Assembly: GCA_041740995.1 (NCBI GenBank) | Contig: JBGSKY010000294.1 | Location: 1-49,690, forward strand | Reading direction: 5' to 3' | DNA length: 49,690 bases | Source: JBGSKY01 sp041740995 | GTDB lineage: Bacteria > Planctomycetota > Planctomycetia > Pirellulales > Pirellulaceae | The notes under the pieces: model-generated | The model's database searches: none | What the model was told of the DNA's origin: nothing | The model's input: only the letters and a program-made list of their open reading frames with translations | In this document: positions 1-7,387 of the stretch, one piece after another | Numbering within the stretch: position 1 is the first letter of the stretch | Layout of the letters: each line of letters starts with the position of its first letter | Translations under genes and position numbers: made by a program

Positions 1-3000
1 CTAAAGTCCGGATTCTGCTTGCGGATGGTCGCCAATCTGGATCTGTAATACTCAATGCCATCGATTACGCGATCGTCGTTAAGATCAATTTCTTCAAACG
101 CCCCTTCCATCACAGGCCATTCCGAAAAATCGAAAACACCATTTTTGTTCTGGTCGGCGACTCTTATCTTATCAAGTATGTATTTTTTCCAACGTTCGTC
201 TAAACCATCCCAAACAATCTCATTGTTTGGCGAAGGCTGGTCTGAATTTTTAGAAGCATAGTTCTCAAGCTCAACACTCGTAACCAAGCCATCGCCATCC
301 ATGTCCCAAGACGCGAGCATCGAGACCAGTTTTGCATCTTCGAGCTCCATCACGTTCATTACCTTATCTCCATCACGATCGACCATCGCGATGAAGTCTT
401 CGGCTGTAAAAACCGAAAGTCGTTGCTGGACATCAGTCGGAAGCAAAGCCAGCGTTTGCGAACCGAACCAGTACCCGAGAAAACCTCGTGCTGCAATTTG
501 TTGTTTAACAGCGTCTTTAGAACGTAAGTCTGAAATTGTTACGGTGTCTTCGCCCCAGTTGTAGTCGACACGGTTGAATTTACGCTGACAAAACGGCGTA
601 AGGCCCGCAACAACTTCAAACGGCCGACCAGTTGGAATTGCCAGAGCAGCTACTTGCGTTAACTCATCCTGGAGTGAGTCTTCGAGCCTTAGCACTCGCA
701 CAACTTCTAGCAATGCAAACGCAATTATCGTGTTTGTGGGGGAGCGGCCAAGTGTTATCCAAAATTTTGATGAACGAACGTTAAGCGGTGCTTGAACACT
801 GCTGAATTCAGCATCTATCAGTTCAAACGCCAGCAGTCGATTTGGGTCTTCGGTAATTCGCTGAAGTTGCGAATGAATTCCTTCCGTCAGTTTTGAACGT
901 TGTTCTTCATCCAACTTCGGAGACTCGCTTGAATCGTATAGATTGCCATGAAGGATCGAAAGCAATATTCCCGCCTGAGCAACGTACTTTGTGTCGGATT
1001 GAGTATCTGTAATCGTCTCAATCGCAGCCCTTTGGACTAATTCCGCGAACTCCACTCGCCATGGTATGAAGCGATCGGAATTACGTTTCGATGGCACACG
1101 GTCTAACAAGAATATTGACTCATTTGATGGCAGTTGATTTAAGATTTGTATTGCGTGGTTGATGAATTTGGCATCGCTCGGGCCTTGATTTATTGCTCCG
1201 GAAAGTGCGACTCGCGCCGCATCCACTAACAGATTGGACGATGAACTTGTGACGTGGTTCTCTATTGCTTCAATCAATTGCTCCCATTCCAATGCAGAGG
1301 AAAACGGCACAATCCAGACGCCACGATTCAGAATAGCTGCAGACCAAAAATCATTCCTGCCTGAAAGCTCTTCAATCAGATCGTCAAAGTATTTGTTCGG
1401 TGTTTCCGAGCAATCCTTGAGCATGAAAAAGGCTTGCGATGCGAATCTCGTCGGATGGTTTGGATCTTTTAAAAACGCAATCAAAGCGAGCTTGATTTGT
1501 TCCTGATTCTCAATTGTACGAATAGCTTTGAGTGCTTCAAAAGTCGCCGACAGAACCTCTGGGCTTCTGTCCCGTTGCAATTGAATCAGCCAGTCGGATA
1601 GCTTTTTCCCATGGTATAGAAGTTCCATTTGGTCATCGGATAAATTCGACCTTTCAACAAGTTCGACAGTTGACGAACGAGTCAACTTCGCAACAATCTC
1701 CTCGCCTTTCTGTAAGACGATCGAATCTCGGTCGAGTGAGTAGCGGTCGCTGCCGCCGTCGATTTGGATCTCGTATTTCCCAGCGTATAGCTTGGTTACC
1801 GTCGCGCCTGGAACGACTTGAAGGCTGTCGTAAACTTCGCCGTCCTTGAGCAAGTTGACCCGCACGTTGGCGTCTTGCGATTCAATAACCAACTTGCCTT
1901 TTTGCGTTTCCAAGGTGATAAAAATGCCACCAAGAATTGCGAGTGGGAGACACGCTGCAACCAGCCAGCGAGCGTAGTTGCGTCCTGAGCGGTTGACGCT
2001 AGCCACCGGCTCCGAGGGTGACACAGACTGTGAAGAAACCGAGGCTAACGCCAACGGCTGATCTTGTGCATGGGACAGCAACGATCGCAGGTCGGCGCCC
2101 GAACTGAATTTCGCGAGTTGCTCGGCGAGGTGAGCTGCGCTGATGGGGCGATCTTCTGGGCGGCGTGAGAGCAGCGATTGAACTAATTGAACCAAGTCCT
2201 CGGGCGCGTCTTCTCGTAGCGTCTTCAAGCTGGGTGGTTCGGTATCGGCGATCAACCGCAACTTGGCCAATGGCGAAAGACTTGGGGAAGCGACCAACGG
2301 CGGGCGGCCAGTTAACAAACGAAAAAGCGTTGCACCAAGCGAATACAAATCCGCTTTGTAATTAACCGACTCGGGATGTTCGGCTTGCTCAGGTGCCATG
2401 TAATCGAGCGTCCCCATTAACTGACCAACCGTCGTCAGCTCCGCAGTGACCTCGTCCCAAAGATTGGTCTGCGCGAGACCAAAATCGAGAATCTTCACTT
2501 CGCCATCTTTACGCAGCATGATGTTGGAAGGCTTGATATCGCGATGGACGATGCCTTCAGCATGCGCATGCGAGAGCCCCAGCGCGACTGTGCGAACGAT
2601 CGAACAAGCGTCCGCAATTTTTAGCGGTCCATTCGCCCGTGCGATGCGACTGAGGTCTAGCCCTTCGATATATTCCATTACCAAAAAGTGCGTGCCGTCC
2701 GCTTCGCCAGCGTCGGTGGCACTGACGATCGCACTATGGTTAAGCTGCCCAACGGCACGGATTTCGCGCTGAAATCGCGCGAGGAAATGCTGGTTGTGAA
2801 ACGGTCGTGCGGGCAAAAGTTTGATGGCGACTTGTTTGTGCAATTGCCGATGTCTTGCGAGATAGACCGCTCCCATGCCGCCATGGCCAAGCGGCGAAAC
2901 CAAGTCATACGGTCCAATCGCATCGACCGGTGGCTGCCAAGGCGCGGCTTCTTTCTCGTCGAGGCCATTCCGCTTGGATTTCGCGATCGCGTATTGAACA

Positions 3001-3221
3001 GCAGCATCGTCTGCGACCTGCAATGCTTCGGCAGCCGCAAGTTTCTTCGCAGTGCAAATGCCGACCAAAGTATCGGGATCGTTTTCGAGTGAGACTATGG
3101 TGTCTTCACAAATTTCGCAATCTTGCAAATGCGCTTCGATCGAATCCGACTCATTCGGCGCGGTCCAGCCGTGCAGATATTTTTTCAGCGTTTCTCGCGG
3201 CAAGCATTCGGAGTTGTTCAT
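1..3221 (-). CDS. Receptor-type Ser/Thr protein kinase with zinc-finger N-terminus and EF-hand C-terminus (3' end outside window)
   Basis: Reads in one frame from ATG at 3221 to the window edge (1073 codons, no stop). The N-terminus has an H-x3-C-x2-C motif (HLQDCEIC) like zinc anti-sigma domains. The Hanks-type kinase domain follows: glycine loop GHGGMGAVY (112-120), ATP lysine K134, catalytic HRDIKPSN (226-233, D228) and DFG (246-248). One membrane helix lies at about 419-438. After it come a short PEGA-like beta segment, HEAT-like helical sequence with planctomycete-style GKKLSDWL, and four EF-hand-like loops starting near residue 948 (for example DRDGDKVMNVME, DMDGDGLVTSVE, DQNKNGVFDFSE). 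Expected topology: kinase in the cytoplasm, HEAT/EF-hand part outside. The divergent neighbour is an ECF sigma factor, so I infer that this kinase controls it. Kinase identity is certain; calcium sensing and the partner are inference. Confidence 0.93.
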   Translation of the reverse strand, partial: MNNSECLPRETLKKYLHGWTAPNESDSIEAHLQDCEICEDTIVSLENDPDTLVGICTAKKLAAAEALQVADDAAVQYAIAKSKRNGLDEKEAAPWQPPVDAIGPYDLVSPLGHGGMGAVYLARHRQLHKQVAIKLLPARPFHNQHFLARFQREIRAVGQLNHSAIVSATDAGEADGTHFLVMEYIEGLDLSRIARANGPLKIADACSIVRTVALGLSHAHAEGIVHRDIKPSNIMLRKDGEVKILDFGLAQTNLWDEVTAELTTVGQLMGTLDYMAPEQAEHPESVNYKADLYSLGATLFRLLTGRPPLVASPSLSPLAKLRLIADTEPPSLKTLREDAPEDLVQLVQSLLSRRPEDRPISAAHLAEQLAKFSSGADLRSLLSHAQDQPLALASVSSQSVSPSEPVASVNRSGRNYARWLVAACLPLAILGGIFITLETQKGKLVIESQDANVRVNLLKDGEVYDSLQVVPGATVTKLYAGKYEIQIDGGSDRYSLDRDSIVLQKGEEIVAKLTRSSTVELVERSNLSDDQMELLYHGKKLSDWLIQLQRDRSPEVLSATFEALKAIRTIENQEQIKLALIAFLKDPNHPTRFASQAFFMLKDCSETPNKYFDDLIEELSGRNDFWSAAILNRGVWIVPFSSALEWEQLIEAIENHVTSSSSNLLVDAARVALSGAINQGPSDAKFINHAIQILNQLPSNESIFLLDRVPSKRNSDRFIPWRVEFAELVQRAAIETITDTQSDTKYVAQAGILLSILHGNLYDSSESPKLDEEQRSKLTEGIHSQLQRITEDPNRLLAFELIDAEFSSVQAPLNVRSSKFWITLGRSPTNTIIAFALLEVVRVLRLEDSLQDELTQVAALAIPTGRPFEVVAGLTPFCQRKFNRVDYNWGEDTVTISDLRSKDAVKQQIAARGFLGYWFGSQTLALLPTDVQQRLSVFTAEDFIAMVDRDGDKVMNVMELEDAKLVSMLASWDMDGDGLVTSVELENYASKNSDQPSPNNEIVWDGLDERWKKYILDKIRVADQNKNGVFDFSEWPVMEGAFEEIDLNDDRVIDGIEYYRSRLATIRKQNPDF

Positions 3222-3367
3222 GTCGATTTCCCTAAAGATTAGTCTACTCAATTTGTAAACGCATCGCGTAAAAAGTAGCTACCTTCCTAGAACGAAAGTA
3301 GCGTGACACCACTTGAAAACTCTCGCTCCCAACTCCCGCTGGATGTAACGATCGCAAAGTTGACCGG

Positions 3368-3395
3368 TAGCGAAAGTCGCCAAGACTTTCGGCTT
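3368..3395. repeat. Palindromic intergenic repeat, copy 1
   Basis: Perfect 8-bp inverted repeat CGAAAGTC / GACTTTCG (3371-3378 and 3384-3391) around a 5-base loop. It is flanked by TAGC on the left and GGCT on the right, so the stem can extend with a bulge. No T-run follows. It resembles the copies at 3412-3438 and 46761-46815. Confidence 0.6.
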
Positions 3396-3411
3396 TCAAT
3401 GGGAGTCGCAT

Positions 3412-3438
3412 TAGCCGAAACTTTTGCGGGTTTCGCTA
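3412..3438. repeat. Palindromic intergenic repeat, copy 2
   Basis: Inverted repeat CGAAAC (3416-3421) / GTTTCG (3430-3435), extended by TAG and CTA with one bulged C. It lies 17 bases after copy 1 and shares its layout. It is too weak for a classical terminator and probably belongs to a dispersed family. Confidence 0.5.
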
Positions 3439-3560
3439 CGCAAGATTTCTTCAGCGTCTGCTGCTTACTTGAAAAGATGGACGCCGGGAAACAAATTGAC
3501 TTGCGCGTTAGACTAAACTGACAATACGAGCCGATCACAAACGACATGGAAAACTGCATC

Positions 3561-4145
3561 ATGCCAACATCGAACGTAACTCGCGCGAGCCTGATCTCTC
3601 GCGCTCGCAGTCGTGATTCTCAGGCTTGGCAAACATTAGTCGACTTGTATGGACCGCTGGTCGCGCACTGGTGCTATCGATGCAAACTAGATTCTCATGC
3701 GACTGCCGATTGTGTCCAAGACGTGTTTGCGGCCGTTGCAAAGTCGCTGGAGAACTATCAGCCAAGCAACAAAAGTGGTTCGTTTCGAGCTTGGTTATGG
3801 ACCATCACTGGAAACAAAATCCGCGATCATTTGCGAAGTGAACGACGTCACGTCGAAGCGATCGGCGGCAGCACTGCGCTGGCAAACCTGCAACAAGTCG
3901 TTGAGGTGCCCGATGAAGAACCCACTGCGGACGTTGAACTGGAACGTTTGGTGGCAAGAGGCTTGGAATCAGTCCGTCAGGATGTCGAACCGCAGACGTG
4001 GGCAATATTCCAGCGAGCGGTCCTGGACCAAATTTCTACTGCCTTGGTCGCCGACGAGTTTGGTGTTAGCGTCGCAAACGTTAGACAAATACGTAGCCGA
4101 ATTTTAAGGCGCCTGCGAGAACAACTTGGCGACGTCGTTGATTAG
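3561..4145 (+). CDS. ECF-type RNA polymerase sigma factor
   Basis: A 194-residue sigma-70 family protein of ECF size. Region 2 shows the DCVQDVFAAVAKSL helix followed by FRAWLWTITGNKIRDHLR, the usual -10-binding and core-binding part. Region 4 near the C-terminus ends with a helix-turn-helix (FGVSVANVRQIRSRILRRLRE). ATG 3561 is preferred over in-frame ATG 3546: GGAAA stands about 8 bases upstream of 3561 and the protein then starts like its relatives. It is divergent from a membrane kinase that carries an anti-sigma-like zinc motif; kinase-linked ECF factors are known in planctomycetes. Phosphorylation or sequestration by that kinase is inferred. The target regulon cannot be seen. Confidence 0.9.
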   Translation: MPTSNVTRASLISRARSRDSQAWQTLVDLYGPLVAHWCYRCKLDSHATADCVQDVFAAVAKSLENYQPSNKSGSFRAWLWTITGNKIRDHLRSERRHVEAIGGSTALANLQQVVEVPDEEPTADVELERLVARGLESVRQDVEPQTWAIFQRAVLDQISTALVADEFGVSVANVRQIRSRILRRLREQLGDVVD

Positions 4146-4171
4146 CGAAGTCGCGAAAGTCGCGGTGCTAA
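4142..4171. repeat. Short inverted repeat at the end of the sigma factor gene
   Basis: TTAGC (4142-4146) and GCTAA (4167-4171) enclose an inner CGCG...CGCG element, and the left arm overlaps the stop codon. The TAGC/GCTA ends match the other palindromes in this window. There is no direct T-run, so termination is only possible. Confidence 0.4.
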
Positions 4172-4327
4172 TGTGGTAAATTGTTCTAATTTTTGATGCC
4201 GCTCCAGATTGGTCACGTGTCATTTTTTCTGGTCACTTGGCTTCGTGCATGCCGCTCTCTCGACTATGATCGAACCTGCTTAGTATTGAGAGATTGCGCT
4301 TTAGGTTACAACACGAGTGGAAAATTG

Positions 4328-5698
4328 ATGAACGAACCGGACGTCCGCGTCAAACCAAAAATTTCGGAAGATCTCTGGGCTGTCTGGCTTGGAGTTGGTC
4401 TCGCTCTGGTTTCGTTGATTTTGGTGCTGATGTTCGGCGATTCGTTGAAAGGATGGATCAACAAACCTGGCGAGTGGGTTCGCAGCCCGATTGAATTGCT
4501 TGACGACGTGAAAGCTGGAGTTCCGGTCTGGGCAAGCACGCTGGTCAGTCTTTCAGTAGTCGGTGGAATTCTAGCCTTCATTTTTTGGACTGAGTCGCAA
4601 ACGGCGAAAGGGCTGATTGCCTTTGCCACGGTTGCCTGCTTGGCCGTTGCGGCGATGGTCTTGGCTGGCCAAGAAGTCATCAAGTACTTTAATTTGGAGT
4701 ACGTTTTGTGGGCCTTGCTGATTGGCGCGATTGTCGGAAATACGATTGGCGTGCCAGCCTGGATCAAACCCGCAGTGCGCGGTGAGTTCTACATCAAGCT
4801 TGGGTTGGTCTTGTTGGGGATGGAAGTTCTCATGGCAAAGCTGGTTGTGTTGGGGCTGCCAGGAATTCTAGTGTCTTGGGTCGTGACGCCAATCGTCTTG
4901 ATTACAACTTTCTGGATTGGTAATCGGCTAATCAAAATCGATTCTCCATCGCTCACGATCACGATAGCCTCCGATATGTCGGTCTGCGGAGTGTCGGCGG
5001 CAATTGCTACCGCTGCGGCTTGTCGAGCGAAAAAAGAAGAGCTCTCGCTGGCTGTAAGTTTGTCGCTGGCGTTTACTGCGATCATGATGGTCGTGATGCC
5101 ATTGTTGATCCGAGTCATTGGAATGGATGATCTGGTTGGTGGCGCTTGGATGGGCGGGACGATCGATTCGACTGGTGCTGTTGCGGCGGCCGGCGCGGCG
5201 CTCGGTGAGCGAGCGCTGCTGGTCGCGACTACGATTAAAATGATTCAGAATATTTTGATTGGTGTGATCGCTTTTGCCGTCTCGCTTTACTGGACAACTT
5301 ACTATCCAGAGGCGGATTCAGCCGACGGCCAACGTGAGCACACGCCAGGTTTCTTTGGCGAAGTCTGGAAACGGTTTCCAAAGTTTGTGTTGGGTTTCGT
5401 TGCCGTCTCGATCGTTGCGAGCGTGATTGATGCTAGCGGTCCGCAAGGTTCGGACTTGATCAAGCAAACAATCGATCTGCTCACCAAGGAAATTCGCGGA
5501 TGGCTTTTCTGTCTCGCATTTGTTTGTATCGGATTCGAGATGCGATGGGCGACACTGGCACCGGCCTTAAAAGGCGGAAAACCTTTACTGCTTTACATCA
5601 TCGGCCAGAGCATCAATTTGGTGTTGACCGGACTAATGGCTTGGTTGGTTTTCGGTTGGCTGTTTCGTGACGCAATCATCGAATGGTTGCCAAAATGA
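4328..5698 (+). CDS. YeiH family putative sulfate exporter (UPF0324)
   Basis: A 456-residue polytopic membrane protein with about ten hydrophobic helices. Family features include the pore-proximal segment SDMSVCGVSAAIATAAACRA and the later GGAWMGGTIDSTGAVAAAG, typical of the YeiH/UPF0324 group annotated as putative sulfate exporters. Substrate is not established for most members. The frame is open from a TTG at 4193, but the 45 residues this would add look non-coding. ATG 4328 opens a normal hydrophilic N-terminus before the first helix, with a weak purine-rich stretch (GTGGAAAA) upstream. The last four bases overlap the start of a small membrane-protein gene, so the two are probably translated together. 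Confidence 0.87.
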   Translation: MNEPDVRVKPKISEDLWAVWLGVGLALVSLILVLMFGDSLKGWINKPGEWVRSPIELLDDVKAGVPVWASTLVSLSVVGGILAFIFWTESQTAKGLIAFATVACLAVAAMVLAGQEVIKYFNLEYVLWALLIGAIVGNTIGVPAWIKPAVRGEFYIKLGLVLLGMEVLMAKLVVLGLPGILVSWVVTPIVLITTFWIGNRLIKIDSPSLTITIASDMSVCGVSAAIATAAACRAKKEELSLAVSLSLAFTAIMMVVMPLLIRVIGMDDLVGGAWMGGTIDSTGAVAAAGAALGERALLVATTIKMIQNILIGVIAFAVSLYWTTYYPEADSADGQREHTPGFFGEVWKRFPKFVLGFVAVSIVASVIDASGPQGSDLIKQTIDLLTKEIRGWLFCLAFVCIGFEMRWATLAPALKGGKPLLLYIIGQSINLVLTGLMAWLVFGWLFRDAIIEWLPK

Positions 5699-5883
5699 GA
5701 GTGATAAGAAGCGACGTCAAGCCGTGGTTTCGACTGGGTATCTGTTCGCTGTTTTTGGTGAGCATCTGGTGTTTGATGCTGCCAGAAATCAGCAAAATCG
5801 AATTGGTTAGGCAGTGGATAGAGCCGCTCAAACGTGAAGGAATCAACCCATCAGCGGTTTACTACACAGAAGTCTTCGAGTAA
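5695..5883 (+). CDS. Small single-pass membrane protein coupled to the YeiH-type transporter
   Basis: A 62-residue protein with a basic N-terminus, one hydrophobic helix (about residues 16-32, LGICSLFLVSIWCLMLP) and a short soluble tail ending TEVFE. The start codon overlaps the transporter stop as ATGA. An in-frame ATG at 5683 would add four residues but lacks this coupling. I do not recognise a family. Its position suggests an accessory subunit or stabiliser of the transporter, which is inference. It could be a spurious short frame, but the exact overlap and membrane character argue for a real gene. Confidence 0.6.
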   Translation: MRVIRSDVKPWFRLGICSLFLVSIWCLMLPEISKIELVRQWIEPLKREGINPSAVYYTEVFE

Positions 5884-5918
5884 GGCCAATCACTTCGAAG
5901 GCGTCGATGAGCCGTTGT

Positions 5919-6851
5919 TCAATCGATGATCTTCTGAGCCTTCATCCACTGCTCTGCCAGCAAGGGCCATCGAGTAACAGCGGCTTCGCTTTCGCGTAAT
6001 CCATAGCCGTGTCCGCCGGTTGAAAAGATGTGGAGTTCCGATTGAACGTCCGCAGCCTTGAGAGCAGCAAATAGAGCTACGCTGCTGAGGCATGTCACCT
6101 GATCGTCTTGAGCGTGTACGAGAAATGTTGGCGGCGTTTTGGCACTGATAGAAAACTCACTGGACAGTTTCCCTTCGTCATCGACCATGTACGCTGGATA
6201 AGCCAAGATCGCAAAGTCTGCGTTGCACGGTTGTTGGTCGATCGCGTCCATTGGTTCGTAGTTTCTCGTGCCGCCAGCGATCGAAACCACTGCAGCCGTT
6301 AAGCCACCCGCCGAAAATCCTAAGATGCCTACTTGGTCTTTATCGATCTTCCATCTGTCTGCGTTTGCTCGTGCGGTTGACAATGCTCGCTGTGCATCAT
6401 TAACAGGTCCGTCATATCGTCCTTGCTTTCCATGTGACATCGTCGGAACACGGTACTTGAGTACGATCGCATTGACGCCGATCGAGTTGAGCCACTGTGC
6501 AACTTCGACACCTTCCAAGTCCCAAGCCAAGATATTGAAGCCGCCGCCAGGGCAGATGACACACGTTGCACCGTTAGATGCTTCAGCGAGATAGACGTGC
6601 ATCTCCGGTTGAGACACATTGGCAATTTTCATTACGGATTTCCCGGCGATCAAGCGATCCGTTGCCTTTTGAGTATCGACTTCTTCACCGTTAGTGACTG
6701 AAGGCAAGCCAGCAGGTTCACCGGGCCACAATTTTACAACTGTCGCTTGGCGGGACGAAGCGTTGGCGGACTCTTGCGCCTGTAACGCTGTATGAAATCC
6801 TGCAATGAGAACGAAGGCAGAAAGAACGATCAATTTGTAAGATTGCAACAT
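5919..6851 (-). CDS. Secreted alpha/beta hydrolase, esterase/acetyl-xylan-esterase type
   Basis: A 310-residue protein with a clear signal peptide (about residues 1-26, ending ALQAQ). The alpha/beta hydrolase fold shows the oxyanion region CPGGGF (100-105), nucleophile elbow GFSAGG (S180), acid residue in HAQDDQV (D249/D250) and catalytic His in GGHGYG (H281). The order and spacing match BD-FAE/esterase-lipase proteins, often annotated in planctomycetes as acetyl-xylan esterase or endo-1,4-beta-xylanase B. It likely removes acyl groups from polysaccharides outside the cytoplasm; the substrate is inferred. It converges with the small membrane protein gene and stands alone. Confidence 0.88.
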   Translation of the reverse strand: MLQSYKLIVLSAFVLIAGFHTALQAQESANASSRQATVVKLWPGEPAGLPSVTNGEEVDTQKATDRLIAGKSVMKIANVSQPEMHVYLAEASNGATCVICPGGGFNILAWDLEGVEVAQWLNSIGVNAIVLKYRVPTMSHGKQGRYDGPVNDAQRALSTARANADRWKIDKDQVGILGFSAGGLTAAVVSIAGGTRNYEPMDAIDQQPCNADFAILAYPAYMVDDEGKLSSEFSISAKTPPTFLVHAQDDQVTCLSSVALFAALKAADVQSELHIFSTGGHGYGLRESEAAVTRWPLLAEQWMKAQKIID

Positions 6852-6985
6852 TAGCGTAGAGGTTCCGGATCAATTGAGAGGTCGTTGCCAAAACGCTAGA
6901 GTATATCACAATCGAGGTCGATTGATCGAATGAGAAACAAGTTCAGAACCCGAACAAACCAGTTCAAGAATTAGGTCAACCAAAG

Positions 6986-7267
6986 ATGATTACAGCAAGT
7001 TGGAACGGAAAAGTCATTGCGGAGAGCGAAAATACGCTGGTCGTCGAAGGGAACCATTATTTCCCACCGGGCGATTTGAAGATCGAGTACTTCAAACCCA
7101 GCCAGCACCATACCATTTGCGGCTGGAAAGGTTCGGCCAGCTATTACGACATACTTGTTGATGGCAAGACGAATGTGCAAGCGGCTTGGTTTTACCCTGA
7201 ACCCAAGCAAGCGGCGGCGGAAATCAAGGACTATGTAGCCTTTTGGAAAGGGGTGAAAGTCGCTTAA
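6986..7267 (+). CDS. DUF427 domain-containing protein
   Basis: A 93-residue single-domain protein. The segments ESENTLVVEGNHYFPP, HHTICGWKGSASYYDILVDG and AAWFYPEPKQAAAEIKDYVAFW match the compact DUF427 fold along its whole length. No signal peptide or membrane helix. Biochemical function is unknown. AGG about 10 bases upstream of the ATG may serve as ribosome binding site. It stands alone, followed 120 bases later by treZ. Confidence 0.93.
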   Translation: MITASWNGKVIAESENTLVVEGNHYFPPGDLKIEYFKPSQHHTICGWKGSASYYDILVDGKTNVQAAWFYPEPKQAAAEIKDYVAFWKGVKVA

Positions 7268-7387
7268 ATGCAACGCAATGTTCCGAAGCCGAATCAGCCT
7301 TTGCGGTCAGAGTCACTTTGAGATTCAAGATTTTTTGCTGGTTGAGAATCGGCTGCTTTTTTTATCTTCAAAGTTTTTTAATTACAC

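Larger units (their letters stand above)
3222..3560. promoter_or_regulatory. Divergent intergenic region between kinase and ECF sigma factor
   Basis: About 340 bases without a convincing gene; the open frames here show no family resemblance. The region must hold the promoters of both divergent genes, though I could not assign -35/-10 boxes. It contains two of the short palindromes listed separately (near 3368-3395 and 3412-3438). Confidence 0.6.

Noticed and set aside
4193..4327. N-terminal extension of the YeiH-type gene from TTG 4193
   Set aside because: Extra 45 residues are unlike the family, and ATG 4328 fits better.
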